DNA from: Hypericibacter terrae
GTDB lineage: Bacteria > Pseudomonadota > Alphaproteobacteria > Dongiales > Dongiaceae
DNA length: 64,000 bases
Reading direction: 5' to 3'
Assembly (NCBI RefSeq): GCF_008728855.1
Contig: NZ_CP042906.1
Coordinates: forward strand, 2,356,001 to 2,420,000
Part shown: in pieces, positions 8,001 to 17,436 of the stretch
Layout of the letters: every line of letters begins with the position of its first letter
Position numbering within the stretch: the stretch's first letter is position 1
Notes under the pieces: model-generated
Database searches by the model: none
Seen by the model: only the letters and a program-made list of their open reading frames with translations
Told to the model about the DNA's origin: nothing
Program-made: the position numbers and the translations under genes

Positions 8001-11000
8001 GAATAGTTCTCCGTGCCCTCGATCACCGTGTCGCTGTCGGCATGGATGGTCAGTGTCTGCGACGTGCCCCCGCCGCCCGTAAAAGTCAGGATGGTGCCGT
8101 CGCGGCTGTCGAAGTCGGTGCCTTCGGTCGCCGTCCCGCCCTGGGTCTGGATCGTGACGAAGGCGGTCTGGCCGGTAGCCAGCGTCGCGCCGGTGTAGGA
8201 CACCGTGTAAAGCGCGTTGCCGCCTTCCGAGACCGAGCTGTCACCAGCGATGCTCCAGGTCGGACCGCTGCTCTGGTCGACGATGCTCGTCGCCGCCGTG
8301 CCGGTCCCGATCGCGCCCAGCGTCGGGCTGGCGATCTGGACCGAATAGTTCTCCGTGCCCTCGATCACCGTGTCGCTGTCGGCATGAACCGTCAGCGTCT
8401 GCGACGTGCCGCCGCCGCCGACGAAGGTCAGGATGGTGCCGTCGCGGCTGTCGAAGTCGGTGCCTTCGGCCGCTGTCCCGCCCTGGGTCTGAATCGTGAC
8501 GAAGGCGGTCTGGCCAGTCGCCAGCGTGGCGCCGGTGTAGCTCACCGTGTAAAGCGCGTTGCCGCCTTCCGAGACCGAGCTGTCGCCCTGGATGTTCCAC
8601 ACCGGACCGCTGCTCTGGTCGACGATGCTCGTCGTCGCCGTGCCGGTCCCGATCGCGCCCAGCGTCGGGCTGGCGATCTGGACCGAATAATTCTCCGTGC
8701 CCTCGATCACCGTGTCGCTGTCGGCATGAACCGTCAGCGTCTGCGACGTGCCCCCGCCGCCCGTAAAGGTCAGGATGGTGCCGTCGCGGCTGTCGAAGTC
8801 GGTGCCTTCGGTCGCCGTCCCGCCCTGGGTCTGGATCGTGACGAACGCGGTCTGGCCAGTCGCCAGCGTGGCGCCGGTGTAGCTCACCGTGTAAAGCGCG
8901 TTGCCGCCTTCCGAGACCGAGCTGTCGCCAGCGATGCTCCAGGTCGGACCGCTGCTCTGGTCGACGATGCTCGTCGTCACCGTGCCGGTCCCGATGCCTC
9001 CGAGGGACGGCGCGATGCCGACCGAGAAATCCTCGGTGCCTTCGATGACGGTATCGGATTGCGCGTGGACGGACAGGGTTTGCGAGGTCTCGCCGCCACC
9101 GACGAAAGTCAGGACGACATGCTCACCCTGATAGTCGCCGCCTTCGCCGCCCTCGGCAGCCGTGCCCGGCGTTGTGTCGACCGTGACGAAGGCCGTCTGG
9201 CCTGTCGCCAGGGCAGCGTCGCTGTAGCTGACGGTATAGGTGGCGTCGGAACCTTCGGCGACGCTGCCGTCGCCCGAGAGGCTCCAGGTCGGGCCGGTGG
9301 TCTGATCGAGGATCTCGGTGGTGACGGAGCCGGTGCCGGTGCCGCCCAGGGAGGGCGTGATACCGATAGAGAAATCCTCTGTGCCTTCGACTTGCGTGTC
9401 GGACTGCGTCTGGACCGACAGGGTCTGGGCGCTCTCGCCGCCGCCGGTGAAGGTCAGGACGACATGCTCGCCATCGAAATCGCTGCCTTCGCCGGCCGAG
9501 CCCGATGCCGTGTCGACGGTGACCAGCACGGTCTGGCCCGCCGCCAGGCTCGCATCGCCATAGCTCACCGTGTAGGTCGCCGCATCGCCCTCGGCGACGC
9601 TGCTGTCACCGTCGATGCTCCAGGTCGGACCGCTGCTCTGATCGACGATCTCGGTCGCAACGGTGCCGCTGTCGACCGAGCCGCCGCTGACGCCGGTGAT
9701 GGCAACCGAGAAATCCTCGGTGCCCTCGACGATCGTGTCGGCGATCGCCGCGACGCCGACAGTCTGGCTGGTGGGATCGCCGCCCACGAAGGTGAGAACC
9801 GTCGCCAGGCTGGAGAAATCCTCGCCGTCCTGGGCGCTGCCGGAGCTGGAGGCTATCGTCACCGTGGCGGTGGCGCCGAGCGCGATCGGACCGCCGAGAT
9901 AGGAGACCGTATAGACCGCGGTCCCGCCTTCCTCGACCGTATCGGTGCCCGCGAGGCTCCAGGCGATCGGCTGCGAGGGATCGTCGATGACCGTCGTGGT
10001 GGTGGCCTCGCCCGTATCGCCGGTGTCGCTCGACAGGCTGACCGTGAAGTTCTCCGGATCCTCGACCGTGCTGTCGGCCAGCAGGGAGACGGTGATCGTC
10101 TGGCTCGTGGCCTCGCCGCCGGTGAAGGTCAGGACCTGATCGACGCCGCCGAAATCCTGATCCTGCGTGGCGGAGCCGGAATGGGAGGAGACCGTGACCG
10201 TGACCGAAACGCCGTCGGCCAGCGTGGCGCCGCTATAGGAGACCGTGTAGGTCGCAACCGTTCCTTCGGTGCCGGCGGAATTACCGGTCACGTCCCAAAC
10301 CAGGGGCTCCTGATTATCGAGCAGCGTCGTGTTGTCGCTCGGCGTCGCGATGGTGCCGGCATTCGGATTCGAGATCGTGACCGAGAAATTCTCGGTGCCC
10401 TCGATGATGGTGTCGTCGATCGTGCTGACGCCGATCGACTGGCTGGTCTCGCCGCCGCCGGTGAAGGTGAGGGTGATGCTGTCGCCGACGAAATCGGTGC
10501 CGGAGATCGCGGTGCCGCTGCCGGGCGCGACCTCGACGGTCAGGATCTGGCCCGGGGCCAGCACCGCGCCGCTATAGGAGACGAAGTAAGCTGCCGTTCC
10601 GCCTTCCGTCACTTCCGAGGCGCCGGAGATCGACCAGACCGGTTCGAGCAGGTCGGTGACGTCGATCTCGACATCGATCGGCGTTGCCGCATTGGTACCG
10701 TCGGTCGCGGCGACCTGGATCGTGGTGGTATGGATGCCGCTCTCGAAATCGAGCAGGGGAGAGGCGGCACCAGCCGCGGTGAGTGTGATCTCGCCGGTCT
10801 CGGGATTGATCGCGAACCAGCCGTTCGGATCGCTCGACGCCACGATGCTGAACTGTGTCGGCCCGCCAGTGGTGTCGGCATCGGTCGCGGTGACGGTGGC
10901 GACCACGGTGCCCGCGGGACTGTTCTCGGGAAGATCGACGGGACCCAGCGGATCGATGACCGGCGGATTGTCGTTCTCGTCTTCGAGATCGATCTCGAAC

Positions 11001-12250
11001 GGCACATTGACCGATTGCCCGAAATTGTTCTGGGCATGAACCGTCATGGTGAAGCCGGGCGTGGTCTCGAAATCGAGCAACGCCGAGTTGTTGACGGTGA
11101 TGACGCCGGTGTTCGGGTCGATCGTGAAAGCAGGCTCCGGCTCCGCGAACAAGGCGAAGCTGCGGGCGGAGAAGATCTGAAGGGTCTGGTTTCCGTGCTG
11201 ATCGAGCAGGCTGTAGGTATAGGTCGCGTTGGGTGGGCCGCCGACGATGGCGGCCACGAATCCCGCAATCGTCCCGTCCGGCGAATTCTCCGGCAAGTGG
11301 CCGCCGCCCAGCGCAAGACCGAATAGGGGCGGTCCCCCTTCGAACTGCTTGTCGTTGGGATTTTTCTCGTCATTGCCGAAGGTGTTGTAGCCGAGCTGGG
11401 TCTCGTCCAACGTGCTCGGCGGCAATACGAGACCGAGCAGGCCGAAATCAAAATCCCCGAAACCGGTCGGAGTGAAGAAATGCGAGCCGTGATTCGGCCC
11501 GCCAGAGTTGCCGCCGCCCGCTGCGGTATTGATGTCGAGCTCGCCATGCTTGTCGAGGAGCTCGTTTTCCAGCTGGATGTCGGGCAAGTTCTCGAGCGGC
11601 TTGCCGAACAGTCCTTCGATCTCGTTTTTCGTCAAGATATGGGGCGTGGCCGGCGGCGTGTTGAAATCGATCAGTGTGGTCGACTGGAACACCTGGTCGA
11701 GGACCACCTCGCCCTTGCCGTTATAGACGACGACCTTGCCGACATGGCCGTCGGCGTCCTTGAGGAGGGCGATGACCCAGCCCTCGGGGCCTTCGCCGTA
11801 ATGGCCGCCGACGCTGGTTCCGCGCACGCCGATGCTGCCGGCGGGCGTGCCCACCGTCATGCCTTCGCCGGGCGCGCCCGCGATGCCGCCGGTGACGAAC
11901 ACGAAGGCGCCCTGGACGACGTTCAGCGCCAGCGAATTGTCGCTGCCGGAGGGATCGTAGATCAGCTTGTCGATCTTCATCTCGGCGCCGCCGCCGAGCG
12001 AGAACTGCGTGCCGTCGACGAAGGTGATGCCGACCGCGCCGTCCGGTGCCGTGCTAATTACGTCGTTGGCATAAATTTGCCCTCCGACGCCGAGATCATC
12101 GCTGCTACCATCGGCATGCGTCACATGCACGGCCTGCTCAGCCGAACTGATCTGGCCGATCGGTTCGCCGCTGGCTTGGGCCACTTGGACCGTTCCCGGT
12201 TCTGCCGCCACGGCAGAACTGTGGGTCGTGTCGTGATCGACGTTCGCCAT
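5039..12250 (-). CDS. giant secreted RTX-type adhesin: FecR/retention-like N-terminus, cadherin-like, ten Calx-beta repeats, VWA, RTX-like C-terminus
   Basis: About 2403 residues. The start at 12250 is preferred because GGAGG precedes it; an upstream in-frame start at 12274 exists. Order: a FecR-like module (about 40-200: LGVGGQIYANDVI, ITFVDGTQFSLGGG, GTPAGSIGVRGTSVGGHY), which also resembles the beta-rich retention module of LapA-type adhesins; cadherin-like domains (about 310-535); ten Calx-beta repeats (about 537-1667); a von Willebrand A domain with an intact MIDAS (DKSGS, Asp1735; FFISDGAP later); RTX-like nonapeptides (GAGDDTVFAQGGNDTVVGG); a pre-peptidase-like domain; and a type I secretion-type C-terminus. 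There is no Sec signal peptide, as expected for type I export. It should be a calcium-binding surface or biofilm protein. A paralogue is encoded directly upstream. No secretion apparatus is encoded nearby. Confidence 0.9.
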   Translation of the reverse strand: MANVDHDTTHSSAVAAEPGTVQVAQASGEPIGQISSAEQAVHVTHADGSSDDLGVGGQIYANDVISTAPDGAVGITFVDGTQFSLGGGAEMKIDKLIYDPSGSDNSLALNVVQGAFVFVTGGIAGAPGEGMTVGTPAGSIGVRGTSVGGHYGEGPEGWVIALLKDADGHVGKVVVYNGKGEVVLDQVFQSTTLIDFNTPPATPHILTKNEIEGLFGKPLENLPDIQLENELLDKHGELDINTAAGGGNSGGPNHGSHFFTPTGFGDFDFGLLGLVLPPSTLDETQLGYNTFGNDEKNPNDKQFEGGPPLFGLALGGGHLPENSPDGTIAGFVAAIVGGPPNATYTYSLLDQHGNQTLQIFSARSFALFAEPEPAFTIDPNTGVITVNNSALLDFETTPGFTMTVHAQNNFGQSVNVPFEIDLEDENDNPPVIDPLGPVDLPENSPAGTVVATVTATDADTTGGPTQFSIVASSDPNGWFAINPETGEITLTAAGAASPLLDFESGIHTTTIQVAATDGTNAATPIDVEIDVTDLLEPVWSISGASEVTEGGTAAYFVSYSGAVLAPGQILTVEVAPGSGTAISGTDFVGDSITLTFTGGGETSQSIGVSTIDDTIIEGTENFSVTISNPNAGTIATPSDNTTLLDNQEPLVWDVTGNSAGTEGTVATYTVSYSGATLADGVSVTVTVSSHSGSATQDQDFGGVDQVLTFTGGEATSQTITVSLLADSTVEDPENFTVSLSSDTGDTGEATTTTVIDDPSQPIAWSLAGTDTVEEGGTAVYTVSYLGGPIALGATATVTIASSSGSAQDGEDFSSLATVLTFVGGDPTSQTVGVAAIADTIVEGTEDFSVAITGVSGGSVDSGTVATEIVDQSSGPTWSIDGDSSVAEGDAATYTVSYGDASLAAGQTVLVTVDTASGSAGEGSDFDGEHVVLTFTGGGESAQTLSVQTQSDTQVEGTEDFSIGITPSLGGTGTGSVTTEILDQTTGPTWSLSGDGSVAEGSDATYTVSYSDAALATGQTAFVTVDTTPGTAAEGGEGGDYQGEHVVLTFVGGGETSQTLSVHAQSDTVIEGTEDFSVGIAPSLGGIGTGTVTTSIVDQSSGPTWSIAGDSSVSEGGNALYTVSYTGATLATGQTAFVTIQTQGGTATEGTDFDSRDGTILTFTGGGGTSQTLTVHADSDTVIEGTENYSVQIASPTLGAIGTGTATTSIVDQSSGPVWNIQGDSSVSEGGNALYTVSYTGATLATGQTAFVTIQTQGGTAAEGTDFDSRDGTILTFVGGGGTSQTLTVHADSDTVIEGTENYSVQIASPTLGAIGTGTAATSIVDQSSGPTWSIAGDSSVSEGGNALYTVSYTGATLATGQTAFVTIQTQGGTATEGTDFDSRDGTILTFTGGGGTSQTLTIHADSDTVIEGTENYSVQIASPTLGTIGTGTAATSIVDQSSGPVWSIAGDSSVNEGGNALYTVSYTGATLAAGQTAFVTIQTQGGTATEGTDFDSRDGTILTFVGGGGTSQTLTVHADSDTVIEGTESYSVQIASSTLGAIGTGTATTSIVDQSTGPVWNIQGDSSVNEGNDALYTVSYNGATLAPGQTAFVTIQTNSGTATEGTDFDSRDNAILTFTGGGGSAQTLVIHTIQDTVPEDNENYSVTISPSRGATGTATATTNIIDDDDSDRLLVGSDSANAGPGTADVSSTSPYANLILQGGTGQDVLIGDSGGATHLPGGLLYEDQNGVAVLDKSGSVADSNNVQLAKAVVLSLAQKYATYAHDAFLAGQEVTVKFTVVPFNGAAGTPITVTANDLGDLVQTSPGVWQFATLVTAVNAISASGNTDFQDALIAARNLFLADSGLASSANYAPLAGFDGNNKLFFISDGAPTEQASTFQNYDSPTGSSGLDYWRGVWTALGVEAHAIGVGLTAQSGDFANLQKIDNSGGAEIVTAADQVGFALEGTFQPGADIPDAVGGDSLSGGNGQDIIFGDVVNTDHLDASTVTGEGYDALFAQIQSDLGHAPNDQEVLSYIRTHLDVLYEDNDPRGAADHIDAGAGDDTVFAQGGNDTVVGGTGADLLDGGTGNDRIVADAVAGTPDGAVDTLIGGMGSDILVGADGEPDYFQWKAGHRGAEGTTGLHAQSGTTFSEGSGEITVTTTLDDPHNIHYFTFEVTGTEAQALTIDLKSLSGNINTQIYLFQDSNGNGLVGSSAADPLISANNDDSGLYGIASDGSSNGNDSFIVQGQLAPGKYILAIGDSTLTETEARSNDSVNGNSNNGSGSGQYQLTITGQNVDLTGGHGLAQGFIPDPNDDTDTVQGFQIGGPVGSRDVLDFSDLLSGAPHTGAGATAANLSSYFDVSFSGGNTILSVDYNGAAGPAGSGFDPQLHVVLQGVSQGSWGGTQDETQVLTTLLANGQLTT
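7249..8958 (-). repeat. tandem 342-bp repeat array encoding Calx-beta repeats 6-10 of the adhesin
   Basis: The string GGTCGACGATGCTCGTC recurs at 7591, 7933, 8275, 8617 and (same context) 8959, an exact 342-bp (114-codon) period. The units between these anchors differ at only scattered positions, such as alternation of TWSIAG and VWNIQG at their starts and SEGG versus NEGG. The unit at 7249-7590 is more diverged. Repeats 1-5 of the same protein (8959 to about 10640) are clearly older. Such near-identity implies recent expansion or gene conversion and predicts length variation between strains. Confidence 0.9.
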
Positions 12251-12610
12251 GATGGCGGCCCCTCCGAACCGCACTGGTCCGGTGACGATGTAGTGGCCAC
12301 GCTGGCGCCTTGGTGGCGTCTTCGCGCGGCAATCAGCGCGTCTGGTGCGCTGCTCGCGAAATCACTGCCAATCAATACAGACGGAAGCGGAGCTCTTGAG
12401 ATTGGCTCCACAACCAACCGTGCCGGGCGGCAAGGATTCGCCACCGCGGCTGAAATCGTCGTTTGCTTCCGAAGGCCACTATACCGCGCTCAATCAAGGC
12501 CCGTCGCCAAGAACCTAAGAAATTCCTTACATCCCGTTGTGCGGTCAACGAAGTAGAAAGGACAGTAAGGCTGTCTTAATGCGATAAACTCAAGACCTAG
12601 GCTTCAAATC
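12251..12610. other. intergenic region between the two adhesin genes
   Basis: This 360-bp non-coding stretch is AT-richer than its surroundings. It should carry the 5' leader and promoter of the 5039-12250 gene (minus strand). A TATAGT-like element is present on the minus strand at 12478-12483, but I find no convincingly spaced -35. A weak GACAG/CTGTC stem at 12561-12575 could belong to the 3' end of the upstream adhesin transcript. No gene is supported. Confidence 0.4.
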
Positions 12611-15600
12611 TCAAGCCGAGGCCTGGTCGACCGTCACCTGAATGTCGGTGTCGACATAGACATTCGTCGTCCGGCTGAAATTGTCCGTGGCCACCTGGTA
12701 AATATCGAACGCCTGGCCATGGCCGTCGTCGACATGCCCGACCGGCTGGATGCCTGGGATGTCGCCATTGCCATCGACCCAGTCGCCGCCGAAATCGTCG
12801 AGCGTGAGGTGATCGCCCTTGCTGCCGACGATATAGAGGTTGGTGCTGCTGTCGGATTCGCTGCCTGCCGAACGGGTCATCCGGTCGGCTGTCGCGGCAT
12901 CGAGCTCGAGGCTGGTTCCGCGTTTGGAATCGGCGTCGGCATCCTCGGTGATGAGGATCATGTCGATGTTGTAGACGCTGGCGTTGGTCAGATCGATCGT
13001 GCTGCTCGCCTCAAGGGGATCGCCGCTCTTGTCGCTCTGATAGAGTTCGATCGCCCCTTGATCGACGCGCAGGATATCGAAGCCGCTGAAGCCGCCATCG
13101 ATGACGCTGTCGGGATGATAGACGATGATGTCGTCGCCACCGCCGCCGTCGACGGAGTCGAATCCATTGAATCCGGCATTGCCGCCATTGAGGATCTCCG
13201 GGTCGGTCGACCCTTCGATCGTGTCGTTGCCGTCGGCGCCGAACAGATAGTTGAAGCTGCCCTTCGAGCCGAAGATCGTGTCGTTGCTGCCGTTGCCGTC
13301 TTCTGACGGCTGCATCGGCTGCAGCGCGTCGCCGTTCGCGGGATCGAGGAGCCCGGTGATGCCGACCGGATCGCCGGGCACGGAATCCTGGGTGCCGTTA
13401 TTGTCGTAGCCGATGGTCACGTTGTCACGAGGCCCGAGGTCTACGCCTTCGAGCGTGACCCCATGGATATCCAGGTGGCTGCCGATGGTGTCCGGCGGGA
13501 ACTCGAGCGCGGCCCGATAGGTCCGGCTATCGTCCACGTCGAAGCCGGCATCGGTATCGATCTCGGTGATGCTGGCTTCGCCGCCGATCACCAGCAGGCG
13601 CGAATAGGCGTGGAGCGGATCGCCCTCCGTCAGCGGGTTCTCATCCACGAATGTGAGGATGACCGGCTGCTCCGAGTGATTGGTTCCGGTGGCGATGGTG
13701 CCGTCGAGGTTCCCGTTATCCGGCGGGACATCGTTGTCGATGATGGCCGTCTGGGTTTGGCCCGAGGCGATATCACCATGGTCGACCTGGGTGATCGAGA
13801 CGGTATAGGTCTCGGTGTCCTCGACATTGTTGTCGCCGATGGTGGCGACCTCCAGCGTCTGGGTCGCGGCCTCGCCGCCGGTGAAGGTCAGGACCGTATG
13901 GACCCCGACATAATCCTGGTTCTCGCCGGCCGTTCCCGGCGAGGTGTCGATGGTGACGGTCGCGATCTCGCCCGTCGCCAGCGTGCCGCCGCTATAGCCG
14001 ATGGTGTAGGTGGCGGCATCGCCCTCGGTGACACTGCTCAGGCCGCTGATCGACCATTCCAGGGGCGGGGGCGGGTCCAGGATCTCGGTGGTGACGCCGC
14101 TGCCGACCTGGCCGACGTCGCTTTGGAGGTCGACCGAATAATTCTCGGAACTCTCGACCTGCGTATCGTTGAAGAGTTCGACCGCGATGGTCTGGCTGGT
14201 CGCGTCGCCGCCGGTGAAGGTCAGCACCGTGTCGACGGCCCCGTAATCCTCGCCTTCGCTGGCCGAGCCGGGGCTGGTCTGAACGGTCACCGTGACCGTT
14301 TGTCCGTCGGCGAGAACCGCGTCGCCATAGGAGACCGTGTAGGTGACGGAATCGCCTTCGACGCCGGTGCTGTCACCCGTGACGGACCAGCTGAGGACGG
14401 TGTCGTTGTCGCTGATCTGGGTCGTGATCTGGCCGTCGCCGGCCACGCTGCCAGCGCTCGGATCGTGGATCGAGACCGTGTAATCCTCGGTGCCTTCGAT
14501 GACCGTGTCGTTATAGGCCGACAAGGTGACCGTCTGGGCGGTGTCTTCGCCGCCGGTGAAGGTCAGGACGACGTGCGCGCCGCCGAAGTCGCCGCCTTCG
14601 CCGCCCTCGGTGGCGGTCCCGGACGAGGTGTCCAGCGTGATGGTGGCGAGTTCACCCGGCGCCAGACTGCCGCCCGTGTATGAGACGATGTAGGTCGCGC
14701 TCGAACCCTCATTGACGCCGCTGTCGCCATTGAGCGTCCAGACCATGGGCGGTGGGGGATCGACGATATCGGTGGTCACGCCAGAACCGGTCGTGCCGAC
14801 ATTGCTGATGAGATCGACGGAGTAATCCTCGGTGCCCTCGGTCAGCGAATCGCTGAAGGTCTCGACCGAAACCGTCTGGGCGGTAACGTCGCCGCCGGTG
14901 AAGGTCAGGACCAGGTCGACGCCGCCGAAGTCCTTGTCGGCACCTTCCTGCGCGCTGCCTTCATGCGTCTGCACGGTCACGGTCGCGGTCTGGCCGTCGG
15001 CCAGCGTGGCGCCGGTGTAGGAGACTGTATAGACGGCGTCCTGGCCTTCCTCGACCGTGCTGTTGCCTTCGATCTGCCAGCTGAGGATGGTGTCGTTGCC
15101 GTCCTCGATCGTGGTGGTCACCTCGCCGCTGCCGGCGACATTCCCGTGGCTGGGATTGCCGATCGCGACCGTATAGTCCTCGTCGCCCTCGATCACCGTG
15201 TCGTCGATGGTGGAAACCTCGACGGTCGCGCTCGTGGCACCGCCGCCGATGAAGGTGATGGTGGTAGTGAGCCCGGTATAGTCCGACCCGTCCTCGGCGC
15301 TGCCGGGCTGGGTCTGGACGTCGATGGTCATCGATTCGCCCTCGGCCAGCGTCACGCCGGTGTAGGAAACGGTGTAGGTGGTCGTTCCTCCCTCGGAGAC
15401 GAAGGTGGAGCCGCTGATCGACCATTGCGCCTCGTTCACATCGGTGATGTCGATCTCGACATCGGTCGGGCCCGAGGTGTTGGTGCCGTCGGACGCGATG
15501 ACCTGAAGCACGATCTTGTTGGGCTCGGTCTCGTAATCCAGCAGCCCCGAGGCGGCGCCGGCGGCCGTCAGCGTGATCTGGCCGGTGGCCGGGTCGATCG

Positions 15601-17044
15601 CGAAGTAATGGTTGGGATCGCTCGCCTCGACGATGCTGTACACGGTCGCTTCACCGGTCGTGTCGGCGTCATGCGCCGTTACCTGGCCGACGACGGTGCC
15701 CGCGGCGCTGTTCTCCGCGAGGTCGATCGGCTCGTGCGGATCGATGACCGGCGCGTTGTCGTTGACGTCCTCGAGATGGACCTGGAACGGCACATCGACG
15801 AACTGGCCGCTGGCGTTGGTAGCACGGATCGTCAGGAAGAAATCCGGCGTGGTCTCGAAATCCATCAATTCGGGATTGTGGACAGTGATGATGCCGGTCG
15901 CCGGATCGATCTCGAAGGCGGGCGACTCTTCTCCCAGCGCCGCGAAGGCTAGCACCCGGAAGGTCGCGAAACCGTCCTGGTCGACCAGGCTGTAGGTGTA
16001 GGTTGCGTTGGGCGGGCCGCCGAGGATCGCGGCAACGAAGCCGGCCACGGTGCCGAACGGCGAATTCTCGGGGATATGGCCGCCGCCGAGCGCCATGCCG
16101 AACGGACCGCCGCTGTCCTGGAACTGCTTGTCGTGCGGGTCTTGCGGTCCGCCAGGCGTGTCATAGACCAGCTTGGAGCCGCCTAAGGGACCGCTGTCGC
16201 CCAATGCCGTGGCCGGAACCGTCCCGCCGGTGACACCGAACACGAAATTGGCGAGACCGAAGGTATAGAAATGCGAGCCGTGGTTGGGCCCGCCGCTGTT
16301 GGGACCGCCGGCGGCCGTCTGGAACGTGTCGAGCTCGCCGCGCTGGCCCTCAAGCTCGATCTGCATATGGATCTCGGGCAGGAGCTCGAGCGGCACGCCG
16401 AACAGGGCCTCGATCTGTTCCTTGGTCAGAATGACCGGGACTGTCGGCGGCGTGTTGGGATCGATCAGCTTGGTGGATTCGAACAGCTCGTCGAGGACGA
16501 CCTCGCCCTTGTCGTTGTAGACCACGACTTTGCCGACATGGCCATTGGCATCCTTCAGCAGGGCGATGACCCAGCCTTCGGGCCCTTGCGTGTAATGGCC
16601 GCCGACGCTGGTGCCGCGAACGCCGATGCCGCCGGCGGGCGTGGTGACCTCCATGCCTTCGCCGGGCGCGCCCGCGATGGCGCCGGTGACGAAGACGAAG
16701 GCACCTTGAACCACGGAGACAGCCAGGGAGTTATCGCTGCCCGAGGGGTCGTAGATCAGCTTGTCGATCTGCATCTCGGCATTGCCGCCGAGCGAGAAAT
16801 GAGTGCCGTCGACGAAGGTGATCTCGACTTCGCCGTCGGAGTCGGTTTTGACCGTGTCGTTGGCGTAAATCTGGCCGCCGACGCCGAGATCCTCGGTGCT
16901 GCCGTCGGGATGGGTGACATGGACGGGTTGGGTGGTGGCGGAAATCTGGCCGATCGGCGTTCCAGTGACGGCGGCAACCTGCGTCGCCCCGACTTCGCTA
17001 TGCTCGCCGCCGCCAGATGCGGTGCCGTGTAACGTGTTGTCCAT
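12611..17044 (-). CDS. large secreted adhesin paralogue: FecR/retention-like N-terminus, cadherin-like, five Calx-beta repeats, RTX-like C-terminus
   Basis: This 1477-residue protein is a paralogue of the 5039-12250 product over its first 530 residues. They share LGVGGQIYAND, GTHFSLGGNAEMQIDKLIYD, VRGTSVGGHY, VILTKEQIEALFG and NSGGPNHGSHFY. A FecR-like module (about 36-195) is followed by cadherin-like domains (about 310-535), five Calx-beta repeats (about 538-1103, each beginning WSISG or SWxxxGxS and containing EG and TFTGG) and a calcium-binding C-terminus with GADGNDTIEGS and GGGGDDIIVYHPDS. It lacks the VWA and pre-peptidase domains of its partner. A GGGGGG Shine-Dalgarno-like run precedes the ATG. 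The paralogy and shared orientation show tandem duplication followed by divergence. Surface adhesion or matrix function is inferred. Confidence 0.88.
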   Translation of the reverse strand: MDNTLHGTASGGGEHSEVGATQVAAVTGTPIGQISATTQPVHVTHPDGSTEDLGVGGQIYANDTVKTDSDGEVEITFVDGTHFSLGGNAEMQIDKLIYDPSGSDNSLAVSVVQGAFVFVTGAIAGAPGEGMEVTTPAGGIGVRGTSVGGHYTQGPEGWVIALLKDANGHVGKVVVYNDKGEVVLDELFESTKLIDPNTPPTVPVILTKEQIEALFGVPLELLPEIHMQIELEGQRGELDTFQTAAGGPNSGGPNHGSHFYTFGLANFVFGVTGGTVPATALGDSGPLGGSKLVYDTPGGPQDPHDKQFQDSGGPFGMALGGGHIPENSPFGTVAGFVAAILGGPPNATYTYSLVDQDGFATFRVLAFAALGEESPAFEIDPATGIITVHNPELMDFETTPDFFLTIRATNASGQFVDVPFQVHLEDVNDNAPVIDPHEPIDLAENSAAGTVVGQVTAHDADTTGEATVYSIVEASDPNHYFAIDPATGQITLTAAGAASGLLDYETEPNKIVLQVIASDGTNTSGPTDVEIDITDVNEAQWSISGSTFVSEGGTTTYTVSYTGVTLAEGESMTIDVQTQPGSAEDGSDYTGLTTTITFIGGGATSATVEVSTIDDTVIEGDEDYTVAIGNPSHGNVAGSGEVTTTIEDGNDTILSWQIEGNSTVEEGQDAVYTVSYTGATLADGQTATVTVQTHEGSAQEGADKDFGGVDLVLTFTGGDVTAQTVSVETFSDSLTEGTEDYSVDLISNVGTTGSGVTTDIVDPPPPMVWTLNGDSGVNEGSSATYIVSYTGGSLAPGELATITLDTSSGTATEGGEGGDFGGAHVVLTFTGGEDTAQTVTLSAYNDTVIEGTEDYTVSIHDPSAGSVAGDGQITTQISDNDTVLSWSVTGDSTGVEGDSVTYTVSYGDAVLADGQTVTVTVQTSPGSASEGEDYGAVDTVLTFTGGDATSQTIAVELFNDTQVESSENYSVDLQSDVGQVGSGVTTEILDPPPPLEWSISGLSSVTEGDAATYTIGYSGGTLATGEIATVTIDTSPGTAGENQDYVGVHTVLTFTGGEAATQTLEVATIGDNNVEDTETYTVSITQVDHGDIASGQTQTAIIDNDVPPDNGNLDGTIATGTNHSEQPVILTFVDENPLTEGDPLHAYSRLLVIGGEASITEIDTDAGFDVDDSRTYRAALEFPPDTIGSHLDIHGVTLEGVDLGPRDNVTIGYDNNGTQDSVPGDPVGITGLLDPANGDALQPMQPSEDGNGSNDTIFGSKGSFNYLFGADGNDTIEGSTDPEILNGGNAGFNGFDSVDGGGGDDIIVYHPDSVIDGGFSGFDILRVDQGAIELYQSDKSGDPLEASSTIDLTNASVYNIDMILITEDADADSKRGTSLELDAATADRMTRSAGSESDSSTNLYIVGSKGDHLTLDDFGGDWVDGNGDIPGIQPVGHVDDGHGQAFDIYQVATDNFSRTTNVYVDTDIQVTVDQASA

Positions 17045-17436
17045 GTTGACGGCCCCCCACGACCGCGTTCGTCACTCGCTCGGACGACCAAGAGGGCCCT
17101 TCATTCGCGGCGCGTGCCTCGTACCGCGTAAGCCAACAGGTCGATATTCCTGAATCGAAATCTGGGGGCATCCTAAAGGCGCTTCAATATCGTCGCAAAC
17201 GAATCCGATGCGGATTTTGGTTAATCGGATGAAGCAGTTGACGCATTTGCAATGGATCAGCAACGGTTGAAACACAGCGTGGCGAAGAGGCCAAAATGAA
17301 GCCGCATTTGGTGACGGATCGGAGACTGGACGTCTCCTATTAACCCTCTTGGACAGAAAGAGATGAGGGGGTGCGGGGTCCAAATCTCCGGCCTAGGCAC
17401 ATTACAAGGACCGTTCAGGACCTTACCGGCTCTGCA
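17045..17436. other. intergenic region between cyclase and adhesin genes
   Basis: This 392-bp stretch is noticeably AT-richer than the flanking genes. It contains the upstream region of the 12611-17044 gene and the 3' end of the CHASE2 cyclase transcript. A CCCTC/GAGGG stem (on the minus strand about 17367-17343) could act as a weak terminator after the cyclase. I see no ORF worth calling. Confidence 0.4.
17170..17198 (-). promoter_or_regulatory. candidate sigma70-type promoter for the 12611-17044 adhesin
   Basis: On the minus strand TTGCGA (17198-17193) and TAGGAT (17175-17170) are separated by exactly 17 bp. Each matches four of six consensus positions. The start codon lies about 120 bases downstream. 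The call rests on pattern only. Confidence 0.3.

Noticed and set aside
6956-11326. A 1456-residue open frame on the plus strand
   Set aside because: It is antisense to the Calx-beta region; the GC-rich third codon positions of the real gene suppress stops on the other strand. Its sequence is low-complexity and repeats with the 342-bp period, with no fold.
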